Shown one piece after another: positions 54,545 through 64,000 of a stretch of 64,000 nucleotides of DNA; position 1 is the first letter of the stretch; every line of letters begins with the position of its first letter. The stretch lies in assembly GCA_007844125.1 (NCBI GenBank), contig CM017565.1, positions 16,531,206 through 16,595,205 on the forward strand, written 5' to 3'. This DNA is from Sinonovacula constricta. Its lineage: Eukaryota > Mollusca > Bivalvia > Cardiida > Solecurtidae. The notes beneath the pieces are model-generated. The model searched no databases, was not told the DNA's origin, and saw only the letters and a program-made list of their open reading frames with translations. The position numbers were made by a program, and so were the translations under genes.

Positions 54545-54730
54545 CTTAGACCTTCGGTGGCCCTGGTGGTCGAGTAGGCTAAGGTGCTGCACTGCGACAA
54601 CACAGAGAACTGTCAACGCTGGTTCGAACTGTCGGAGGTAGGTAACCATAGCGACTACGGGCGGTATATACGGTGTACAACTCTAAGAGAACCACTGTAC
54701 TGGTGGTCCGGGAATAATTTAGTACCCGCA
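54545..54730 (+). repeat. tRNA-derived SINE, family S5
   Basis: A-box-like TGGTCGAGTAGGCTAAGG and B box TGGTTCGAACTG, in a type II (Leu/Ser-like) arrangement; the body after it is unlike S1-S4. Confidence 0.6.
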
Positions 54731-55289
54731 CATGGACAGTGAATGGCTGTAAAAAATCAACAAATTAATTGAGAGTTGCAATTTATTGATGGGAAAGTTC
54801 GGCATATACACTCTTAACAAGTTGCCGATATTAATAAAAGTTGTTAAAAGCGAACGGCTGCACAAACTCTACAAATTTTTAAACAGCAAACAGAAACTTG
54901 ACTGCTTCATCTTTTACTATTATTTATCTTGCAAAAACGGAAGAGAATTCAAGAAAAATGGAGAAAACCCCACAAATTGTGCGAGGGTGAGCTCTGTAAA
55001 CCACAAACGGGCACAACACCGCCGGTCTGCCGCTCCAATCGGTTGCTGTTTTTTTCTCGATTTGTGTAATATGTGAGCTAAGTTTTTTGTCACTTGTACA
55101 CCAAGCTTACATGTGTTTTTTTTGCCCTACAACAAACCGACATAGAAACAGCAAAACCTTGTTGTTATTTTAAGATTTTTAATGCCTTCAAATGTTCATG
55201 TCTTGAAATTATATTATATACGAGCGTAACAAATTGTCTTTGGACGTTTGGGTCCAAATACAAACAACAGAATAGAGCATACCATTTGA

Positions 55290-55535
55290 CTCATAGTTTA
55301 AACCTTTTTATTTATAGTCGATTGGGAAACAAGTTCTTTTAACTTATAATAATCCCTCTCGACTGTCCACTTCCTGGGTAGAACCAGTACTCATGTGCTG
55401 GATACCTGGAGCAATGTGCTGTAATTAGTCTTGCTCAAGGACTAACATCACGTGGTCAGTTTCGGGGTTCGAACCCGGGACCCTCCGATCAAGAGTCCAA
55501 GGTCTTAACCACTAGACCACGAACGCTCATTTGAC
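55290..55535 (-). repeat. SINE family S4
   Basis: On - head GAGCGTTCGTGGTCTAGTGG, B box GGGTTCGAACCCC, body GACCACGTGATGTTAGTCC, end TCGACTATAAATAAAAAGG. Inverted relative to the copy at 59.06 kb. Confidence 0.85.
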
Positions 55536-55859
55536 TCTTACACAGTACATGTGCAATTTAACAATTTAATTTAAATTAAATAAATCATACATACACATAT
55601 GAAACATTAACAACTTCAAGTGACAGGTAATGATGTAGTAACATTTTGCCTTTACATATTGTTGATAAATGCTCCTGGTGTGAAACTGATTTTCTTCATC
55701 ACTAATTAGAAACCGCTGTTTATTTGTCACTTGTCCGACTGCCAATTTATGACCTGTCCGAGACTAATTTAATGATCAATGACCAGTAGCCCGAAACTGC
55801 ATTTTCACTTGTACAGGACGTCAGGCTACCGTATTTTTCCAGCCAGATGTCATTGTCAT

Positions 55860-56235
55860 AGTAACTTTGACCATTTATACTTTTTGGCTCCGCTCTGGAT
55901 AGCGGTGCTTCTTATAGAATGCATCTTTTTTATGGAGACGTTAGAGTATCAGGCAATAACAGGAAGTCTCAGCTCTTCTGTGAGACCTTTTATCAGAGAA
56001 CAAATCCGATTGTGTCGCTTTTTTATAGTGTAGATTCAACAATAATGTGAAGCTTGCAATTATAAGAAGGTAGCAGGCACTGATACGAATTCGCAGCTGT
56101 TTGGCGAGGTCTTGTTTAAGAAAGAAACCCGAGTATACCGATGTTAACAATAAAGCAAGCAATTACCGATGTAGCAGACATCCAGAAAAGCCATCGTCTT
56201 GTTTAAACCGCATGCTCTCTGCGGCCCTTGGATGC
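55860..56235 (-). repeat. Interspersed repeat R3, inverted copy
   Basis: The reverse complement shares CCAAGGGCCGCAGAGAGCAT, AAACAAGACGATGG, GGTCTCACAGAAGAG and TTATTGCCTG with 49.8-50.29 kb. Confidence 0.7.
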
Positions 56236-57039
56236 CTCAAATCCGTTGTCTTACTTGCAGCAATTTTGTCATATTTGTAAAAAGGTACATATAACATCAA
56301 AATACACTACCCACCCGGTTTTTTTAAGTTATTTAGTCAGTATCGAGCCAATTAGCGTATTGTTTATGATTGACGTATATACATATAATGTTTATTACGC
56401 TTACACAAGACGGAGACATTATTGACGATAATGAGTTTAAAGGTGCTTTTTATTCTCTCAACTTTAAGACACAACACTATTTTGAGAAAAGCGCATTTAC
56501 GTAAACTGTAGTGACCAATGGTGATATTATATTCTATTAATCAATTCAATTAAACACATCTTTGCTAATTGAAACCGAAATTTTAAGAAAATACACATGC
56601 GTTACCAACTGTGACCGTGTTGCTTTTAAATAAAAACAGTACTCATCATTACAGGCTTTTAACAATCCTTTTCATGAAAGCTCTGTTGAACCGAAATTTT
56701 CACACAAACGAATTCGTCACACGTGTGAAAAATTCGTACGAATTCCTCACATATGTGTGAACATTTCGTACGAAAATTTCACATATTTGTGAAAATTTCG
56801 TATGGAACCTTAGACCCCCCTAAAACAGGTACGTATTTTTTAACAAAGGTACGTATATCAGAGGATCAATCAATCATACGCACGCACCCGCCCAATGAAA
56901 ATCACTAGGACCTTTTTGCGTATCAGGAGATTTTCTTCAGGATGATTTGATTCAATAATGAATCTGAGTTATTCCTCTTACAGCCTAAACAATGAAGATA
57001 CGATAGCGTCATGACGAGTGTCTTGTTATCGGAGGAACG

Positions 57040-57215
57040 CGAGGTCGAGTACTACCGGCGGCAGTGCACGCTACCAAGAGTAGAAGGAACGAGCACCAAC
57101 GGCGACAGTGCACGCCGCCTAGAGTTGGATTACGAGCATCACCGGCGGCAGTGCACGCTGCCTAGAGTAGAATGTACAAGCACCACCGTCGGCAGTGCAC
57201 GCTGCCTGATAATTT
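57040..57215 (+). repeat. 43-bp minisatellite, four copies
   Basis: GGCGGCAGTGCACGCT recurs at about 57057, 57100, 57144 and 57187 inside the Ginger-like element. Confidence 0.9.
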
Positions 57216-57307
57216 CGAAGTTATTTGACTATTTCATTAACGTTAGTCAACGCTGACTTCAACGAACTGGTGATCGTAATAAATTACATGTATTTATGTT
57301 TTGTGAT

Positions 57308-57622
57308 ATAGAAGTCTTGTGTGAACTTTCAAATGAAAATCTTAAGCAGTTTCAGAGATATGACTTCATTCCAAAAACTTTAAAACCTAGGTTTGAGATT
57401 TTAATGAGTACATTAAGGGGAATAATTCTGTTAAAATCCAACCAAATTTTTTGGGACTTAATTAGTAATCTTACATAATGACCAAGGAGCCATGTGTGAA
57501 CTTTTAATTGAATTTCTTCAATAGTTTCAGAGATATGACTAAATTCCAAAAACTTTAACCTAGGTTAAGGTTTTTTCTAAGTACATAACGGTGCATAATT
57601 CTGTTAAAATCCAACCAAAAGC
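57308..57622 (+). repeat. Tandem duplication, period about 180 bp
   Basis: Two diverged copies share TGTGTGAACTTT, TTTCAGAGATATGACT, ATTCCAAAAACTTTAA and ATAATTCTGTTAAAATCCAA. Confidence 0.9.
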
Positions 57623-57750
57623 TATGAAGTCATTCTTGCAGAAGCATAATATCAAAGTCGTTCATTGTCGTCCGTATTACCCGCAGTCTCAGGGAAAGTG
57701 CGAACGGTCAAATAGTTCTTTGAAAAAGAAAATCATCTATGCATGCAGAC
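57621..57750 (+). pseudogene. Integrase (DDE) core remnant
   Basis: Open frame with KVVHCRPYYPQSQGKCER, the final part of a retroviral-type integrase core, including the Glu of the DDE triad and basic residues after it. About 43 residues survive; no upstream Asp motifs found. Similar motifs occur in Ty3/gypsy integrases and in Ginger transposases. Confidence 0.75.
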
Positions 57751-57819
57751 AAGAATCTGGATTTAACTGATTTACAACAAATTTCTCAACCACTTAATAA
57801 ATTCTAAAACGACATCTCT

Positions 57820-58085
57820 CCGTAAATACCATATATGCGACTAGCGACAGCGGAAGTGCGATAAGACATCGCAACATGGCGATACAGCGCATGACAATCC
57901 GATACAAAATTCGGAAAATGTCGCAATGTCGTATCGTGCGTGTGTTTGATAGATCCTCTAATTGCCGTGCGTCGCCCAGCGCACGACATGTAATAACGCG
58001 ATACGATATTGCTTAATTGCAATACAACATCGTCACTTTACGATACAACACGCAACATTGCGATTCGTCGCGTGACGTTTGCTTG
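57820..58085. repeat. CGATAC/GTATCG-rich stretch
   Basis: Many short direct and inverted copies of GCGATAC, CGCAACAT and CGCACGACA words; function unknown. Confidence 0.6.
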
Positions 58086-59054
58086 ACGAAAATTAAGATT
58101 ACGTCAAGATTACATTCTTACAAGTTCTCATTTTACAAAATTATATTGCATCTACCTATGATTGAACTAGGAAAATATCTATACTGACTTCCTATATAAT
58201 GCAAAACGATCTTTTAAGTCCTTTATTGTTGCATCTTGTTCAAATTATGCTTTCCCGAACAAAGGAGCGATTCCATGCATCAAAAATGCACGATACCGAG
58301 GAGCTAGAGATATTTTCAAATGCTGAGAAGTCATGTAAATCCATAAGAGCTAACAGTAATAACTATATTTTTCCGGATTTAACTTCATAACATAGTCATG
58401 TGCGCAAGACGTAGGAATGTGTCACATAATTATGTGAAAAATTCGTTGATACCTAGTGATGGTTAGAAAATAGGCCTCGAAATTTTCACAGCACATTTTT
58501 GGCCATTTTCGTACGAAATTTTCACACGTATGTGAAGAACTCGTACGAATCTTTCACACGTGTGACGATTTCGTTTGTGTGAAAATTTCGGTTCAACAAA
58601 GCTCAAATGCAAACGCACTTAATACTCGTATTTGCGAAATAAATATACTTTATCTTGAAGAACGCTTATGGTCTGAAACATGTGTATGGTCCCTTATAAC
58701 GCGCTTTCGCAGTATACCATTACTAATTATAAGACTGTCCATCGAACGGACGTACACATACATACACGTCATAGCGCAACTTCGGTCTTCCAGAAATCAA
58801 AATTGTCAACGGGAGCAACACCCCGGACCCGCACCAATTGAGTAAAAGTGTTAGCAATCTGTCTTCTCGTGTGTTAACCTGTTAATTGTTATGGCGGGAT
58901 CGGTAATAAATGTTATATTTATATCTTGCAGATATTAAATCGTTAAGTAGGTACTGACAACTTTAAAGCCATTAAATGCTGCTGTCTGAATGGGACTTTA
59001 TATTGCCCATAGACAGCGTAGACTCAAGGTGTGGGAAACTTCAGGTTGAAACCA

Positions 59055-59275
59055 ATGTGAGCATTCGTGGTTTAGTGGTTAAGACATGGGTTCGAACCCC
59101 GAAACTGACCACGTGATGTTAGTCCTTGAGCAATACTGTTTAATGCATACTGCTCCAGGTACTCTGTACCTGAGTACTGGTTCTAACTAGGAAGTGGACA
59201 GTCGATAGGGAAATATACAAGTTGAAAGAACTTGTTTCCCAATCGACTATAAATAAAAAGGTTTAAACTAAGCTC
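59055..59275 (+). repeat. SINE family S4
   Basis: Head GAGCATTCGTGGTTTAGTGG, B box GGGTTCGAACCCC, body GACCACGTGATGTTAGTCC, end TCGACTATAAATAAAAAGG. Part of the anticodon-side sequence is deleted relative to the 55.3-kb copy. Confidence 0.85.
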
Positions 59276-59276
59276 G

Positions 59277-59515
59277 GGCCGAGACATAGCAAAGCCGGAA
59301 ATATTTGATAGGAATGGCTCCCTTGCATACGCTTTATCAAATAAAAGGTTTATATTCCACGAACAGAATTTTCAGTACAAGGATAATATGGGTGGGGTAT
59401 CATGCCAGGTGTTTACGGCTTGCTATACACTGTGCATGTATACATCTATCTTCTTTACGAATACTGTCTCTAGATCAGTGAAATTCTGTTCGTGAGACGA
59501 CTAAACCCAGCACAA
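59277..59515 (+). repeat. S2 SINE, head truncated
   Basis: Starts GGGCCGAGACATAGCAAAG and continues through GGATAATATGGGTGGGG, CATGCCAGGTGTTTACGG and GTGAGACGACTAAACCCAG. It directly abuts the S4 copy. Confidence 0.75.
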
Positions 59516-59748
59516 AACATTTGTCAATAGCGTATAGCTACAAGATATAGTCTACTTTGTCAATCGAATCAAAACATTGCACGTTTTGTCGTTCGCTTGA
59601 CTACCATTGAAATGTTTACATATTTGACACGAGCCGACAAAAACCAAAGATGCATATGACAGGGACTATGTAATTACAAGTTTGTTTTGTATTTCTGTTG
59701 GATATGTTGCTTTTGATCAATGGTGCACATGAACCAAATGTTTTGAGT

Positions 59749-60029
59749 ACCTGATTAGGGATTAGCCGGCATTTTTGCCGATACTGCGCAGCGACATTTC
59801 TATCATTACAGCACAGGGGCATTTATGAGGTGCCCAGGGATTGAACCCGGCCGGTCCATTATACTGACACCGACAAGTCAGGCGTAATGCTGTCCCCGTA
59901 GCCCCGAGCGTTAGGAGGGAAGCCACTACTACCAACTTTAAAGTCTTTGGTTTGACCCGGCCGGGGTTCGAACCCACGACCTCCCGATCCGCAAGCCGAC
60001 GCTCTACCATCTGAGCTATTGCGGCCGGT
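59749..60029 (-). mobile_element. S1 SINE
   Basis: On - GGCCGCAATAGCTCAGATGG head, B box GGGTTCGAACCCC, standard S1 body, AATCCCTAATC tail. TTGAGTA near both ends (about 59742 and 60030) is a possible target duplication. Confidence 0.85.
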
Positions 60030-60484
60030 CTTGAGTAGATGTATCCGGGTGTTCTAATTATGTTTAAAAAACACACGAATTAGGGTTCGATAAAAAACAC
60101 AGTGGTCTATAAGTAGAGTTGGTATATAATTTACTATTCTATAAATAGTATTGTTTATACTGTTTATTCTGTTAATACTGGTAATACTCAGCTCCTGTAA
60201 AATAAAATTAGCAATAATAAATATACAATCAGCACTTTAAAAAGTTAATCTATCACTGACAAATACTGAAATACAGGGATTTATAGGCAATGAATTATAA
60301 TATAATAAACAGTAGAGTTAACTTCATTACCATAAATATTAAACAACATGAAATAATCTTGATCAGTGGCATTTTATAAAAACAATTATGCACGATATAT
60401 ATATAACCAACAACAACAATGATAGATTGATTACAATGTCTAAAATAGTTATTAACCTACCAGTTGTGGACTGGGGCCTTTCTT

Positions 60485-60485
<1 letters not shown>

Positions 60486-60539
<54 letters not shown>
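60486..60539 (+). repeat. (CT)n microsatellite
   Basis: About 26 CT units. The Ser/Leu and Arg/Glu repeat frames on the two strands are by-products. Confidence 0.98.
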
Positions 60540-60543
<4 letters not shown>

Positions 60544-61749
60544 AGGATTATGGGCAACACGGATGCTGTAATAATGAATGTGCCCATAGTAATACAGAAG
60601 AAGAAAACAGTGATGTTACATATAAAACCAATAACCAATTCATTATGTCAGTTAAATTAGTTGTACGACAGCCATCTTGAAATTCCATGTATCATGTCAG
60701 AAATAGACAAATTACAATTCAAACAATTCAGCTTCTACAACACATCAGTTATAGAAAGCAACTAACCTGATACTGTCCCAACCTCTCTAATTCAAGTAGC
60801 TAACTTATATATTAGGTAAAAGTTAAATAAATATGAATATTGTCTTCAAGTAAAGAATACAACTTTACTATTTCACTGTAACCTCTCTTCTGACTAAAAG
60901 AACATATCATGTGACCACTAAAGACGGGAAACTAAAAATAGCATGGTCAGTACTCAGTATATTTCATGTCAACCCTGAAAGGGAGATGATAAATTAAAAA
61001 CATTGAATCCAAATAATGATTAAAGGGACATAACTATTAAAACAGGTCTTAACCAAAAGTTGACCTGGTTACATAGAGTAAGAATTCTTTGTACCAACCC
61101 TTCAGAAGATGTATCAATATTGGACAAAGAGCCAAATTTACAAGACAAGTAGATATTGCTGTGGTTGAAATGCCAGGTTCCTATTTGATTCTTAGAATTT
61201 GTCACTTCTGTTGTAAAAGTCAACAAACGTTTAATGATTCTGACATAAATTTGGGCACATGATAGGGTAAATTGCAATTGCTTTCACCAATCTTCTGTGC
61301 CATACTCTTATTGTCTTTATTAGTTTTGTTCTTATTAGCCTACAGTGAACTTTACTAGCATGACCTTAAACATATACGATATATGTATAAATGTCATTTG
61401 GACTAGTATCATTCTCTTTTTTTTCAGATATAACACTAAATCCGCCCATGGACTCAGTTTTTAACGAACTTATAAAATAACCTAATTCTGTTTTGTGTTT
61501 AGTTATATTCGTATTGTCACGTTAACTTTTATTTAATCAGGTTAAGTTAATCCTTGGCCACTTTTAAGTCCAGATTTGTTTAGGATTAATTGCCGTCATA
61601 CTTGGACCGGACAAATTTTGATCTAATGCCGACCGCCGTGAGATATGTTGACACTGTGTGGGCGCCAGATCATCTCTATCCCGCTTTTAAAGCTAACATC
61701 GGGATGACATTTAACTTTAAATCGAGCAGTGTCTCTCCGATGTTCGGCA

Positions 61750-61955
61750 GGCTGATGTTATTGGTTACATCGCACCGACACAATAAAAGTAATCTTTGGC
61801 AACATCAAGCTATGTACTGGTGGAGGAAGATCCCAGACTTATATCTTGATAGAAACGCTGTACAATCCCACGAAAATTCTAACCCTGACCGGGACTCGAA
61901 TCCATGAGGTGAGGGGCTTAAGTCGGCGACTCTAATCGGTCGGCCAAGAGCGCCT
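61750..61955 (-). repeat. S3-like SINE
   Basis: On - head GGCGCTCTTGGCCGACCG, B box GGATTCGAGTCCC, CTTCCTCCACCAGTAC. Confidence 0.7.
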
Positions 61956-62189
61956 CTCATGTTGATTATAAACCCGAATTAAATAATGTTTACATTAACA
62001 GAAATGATAAAGTATTTGATTAACAAGACATTTTGTGTCATCCTTTGTCAACATGTGTATGTTTCATAGAATAATAACAATCCAAATATAGCCTTATATC
62101 ATAACTAAAAGCCCAAGAGCTTTAAAGACATATTCAAAGAATGGTTTTACTATCGCCAACGAACTACTCCCACATAAGCCGATGAATGT

Positions 62190-62400
62190 AAATAGGAAAA
62201 TAACAAAAGGTGTAATACTAATTACCATAGATATTTAAATCTGAACTACCTCTAGACAAAGGCAAACAGGGTAAATGAAATGTGACAAAAACACAGAGAC
62301 GAGACATAACACACACAAAGAATAAAACAAACAGCACTAACGGAACGGTCAGTCGGCAAAAGGACCGACTGGGGTGCTTAAGCCTGGTTTGAGGAGCGTT
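62190..62400 (-). repeat. Interspersed repeat R4, inverted copy
   Basis: Matches 39145-39370 in reverse complement over nearly the whole length. Confidence 0.75.
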
Positions 62401-63209
62401 TTTTAACCTCGCACTTCCTGTAGGATTTTAAAAACAAACAATGTAAAAAATATCCCATCGAAAAGAGACAGCTAACAGTAAGCACCTGCATCGGGAGTTT
62501 AAACTGATATTGGAATTTATATACAGACAAAATAACTTTTATTACAATAAACTATCAACATATGTACTGTATATACATTAGATTAAAGCTTCGGCAACCT
62601 AAAAGTTCCAAATGAGAGAGTAGCTTGAAATAAAACAGCACAGGCTATGACGTACAATAAAACAATTTGACGTCATACGATAAAACTACCATGACGGCGT
62701 ATGTCAGATGAATCATATAATGTGAAATTTAATAACACGAAGGGAACATACTACTTTAGAAAACAACCCAAACCAACAAAACAAAATGAAGTATTGTAAT
62801 AAGTTAATGAGTAATGTTATTAAGTAATCTATAATAAAAAAAACACAAAAAATACCGGTAAACCTACTTTGCAATCTCACGTAAAAGGCATGGAGACTAC
62901 TCAAGTTGTCCCACCTATATAGGGCACGACTGGAGAATTTAAGAGACAGAAATCCAACAGTGACTGTATAATAATGGCTTAAAGTCACTATTTTAGTATA
63001 GCATCAAGGATCTATCAGGTCATCGTGTAATTTAAAAAGTATTCCAAAGCACACGACGACGAAAGACGCCAAATTTTGGGCAAACTTTTGTGAGCTACAC
63101 GAAGTAAAGTATTTGCGACAGGCCGCATTTTGTGATAAGACAGAGTCACGTAAAAGTGACATGAAAGTAACCCTGCAACAAACTTCGGCTTCTTCGTCTT
63201 CGTCAAAGT

Positions 63210-64000
63210 CACGCGGTCTGAATCTTGACAATACAGACAACACCGAGCAGCAAAAGCAGAAAGTATTTCTGAAGGACCTAGTTCTCATGCACTAAACTGA
63301 AAATGATAACAGACCTTTTAAAGATGCTTCTATAAATATTCCTCCTGGTATGATTCAAGAAATAAGGAATATGTCAAAGAAATGCTGGAGTGTGGGGCAA
63401 TTAGACCATCTTCGAGTCCTTACTCATCCTACATCGTTAATGAGCGCAAGAAAGACGGTCCATCAGATTGTGCTTTGACTACCGACATTCGAACCAAAGA
63501 TTTATCAAATATGCATATGCCATTTCAAAAGATAGAAAATAAACTAGAAAATAATAGTACTTCTTTACTCTTGTCTGAGAACTGGTTATTGGCAAGTAGC
63601 TGTAAAAGAGGAAGACAAGCACAAGACCGCCTTTAATGTTGGGCCATTAGGCTTCTGCAAATGCCCTTTGGTCTTACTAATGCTCCTGCCATATTTCAGC
63701 GCCTCATTGAATCATGCATGGGTTAACAGAACCTGACGTCCTGCCTGATCTATCTTGATGACATAATCATTTTTTCCCAGAAGTTTGACCAGCAAATCGA
63801 TCTTTTGAATGCAGTTTTCCATGACTCGCTGAGCACAACTTGAAACTCCAAGCCAGCTGATGCGAATTCTCAAAGAACCGTGTCAAGTACCTTAGTAATA
63901 TTGTATCCAAAGAAGGCATCCAGACAGATCCAGACAAAACTGCTGCCGTCACTTCCCGGCCTACGCCCAAAAAGGTAAAAGATGTCAGACGTTTCCTGGA
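63210..64000 (+). pseudogene. Ty3/gypsy-type reverse transcriptase remnant, runs off the window
   Basis: Recognisable RT blocks in order but in shifting frames: PFKDASINIPPG (about 63315), LECGAIRPSSSPYSS (63385), GYWQVAVKEEDKHKTAF (about 63590), MPFGLTNAPA (63662), YLDDIIIFS with the catalytic Asp pair (about 63752), and a VKDVRRFLG-like end at the edge. Stops and frame changes interrupt it, so it is an inactive pol fragment. LTRs, gag and integrase are not visible here. Confidence 0.85.

Larger units (their letters stand above)
56684..58598. mobile_element. Ginger-like DNA transposon candidate, decayed (1915 bp)
   Basis: Ends are TGTTGAACCGAAATTTTCAC and its inverse. Inverted repeats of over 100 bp at each end (about 56684-56815 and 58475-58598) are built of alternating palindromes such as CACACGTGTG and TTCGTACGAA. 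AAGCTC flanks both sides (56678-56683 and 58599-58604). Inside are an integrase remnant (57621-57750), a 43-bp minisatellite, a tandem duplication and a CGATAC-rich stretch. Ends of the form TGTNR..YNACA plus a retrovirus-like integrase are described for Ginger transposons; assignment to that group is inference, and the integrase is only a fragment. Confidence 0.75.
53765..64000. other. Right flank: upstream of the SLC6 gene, mobile-element debris
   Basis: No intact gene. Elements listed separately cover 54.5-60.1 and 61.7-64 kb. 60.1-61.7 kb holds only a (CT)n run and featureless AT-rich DNA. 53.77-54.5 kb, just upstream of exon 1, may contain the promoter; a TGCGCATGC sequence lies near 53822. 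Confidence 0.6.

Noticed and set aside
60363..60660. Ser/Leu and Arg/Glu repeat frames
   Set aside because: Generated by the (CT)n microsatellite.
61590..61907. 105-codon open frame on +
   Set aside because: No domain, signal or splice context recognised; its second half lies in an S3-like SINE.

Overview
This is eukaryotic DNA: AT-rich, intron-rich, with GT..AG introns, long intergenic stretches, microsatellites and several families of tRNA-derived SINEs. The C-type-lectin gene pair, the SINE heads and the overall repeat style fit a lophotrochozoan, most likely a bivalve mollusc. The species cannot be named from the sequence alone. There are no operons, ribosome binding sites or CRISPR arrays.

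Three protein-coding genes can be modelled with matching splice phases. (1) A secreted-type gene on + (1..3771, first exon cut by the window edge). (2) Its tandem paralogue on + (9131..13640, complete, 451 codons). Each has exon 1 = signal peptide plus a PAN/apple-like cysteine module, exon 2 = a Thr/Gln/Pro mucin-like stalk, and exon 3 = a long-form C-type lectin-like domain; all introns are phase 1. (3) An SLC6-family sodium-coupled transporter on - (53719 down to 19245), 13 coding exons and 588 codons. Its 12 transmembrane segments are in the expected order, and every intron has a GT donor and AG acceptor with compatible phase. Several ion- and substrate-site positions carry unusual residues, which makes it an interesting orphan member.

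The lectin-like genes fill 1-14 kb. Repeats and non-coding DNA fill 14-19 kb. The transporter covers 19.2-53.8 kb. Its intron 4 (29640-42264) holds two large satellites: a 41-bp family at 35.79-37.05 kb with a 9-unit higher-order period, and a G-rich 57-bp family at 37.08-38.29 kb. Many introns carry SINEs or TTAA-ended MITE-like elements, and several splice sites are crowded by repeats: twelve tandem copies of a 17-nt 3' splice site before exon 7, a SINE about 22 nt upstream of the exon 3 acceptor, a retroposon tail touching the exon 4 donor, and an intron 5 made largely of ATG repeats.

The right flank (53.8-64 kb) is mobile-element debris. It includes a 1.9-kb element with terminal inverted repeats built of alternating palindromes, TGTTG..CAACA ends, a flanking direct repeat and an integrase remnant (a Ginger-like DNA transposon candidate), and a decayed Ty3/gypsy reverse transcriptase at the right edge. 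All identifications come from reading the sequence; no database search was run.
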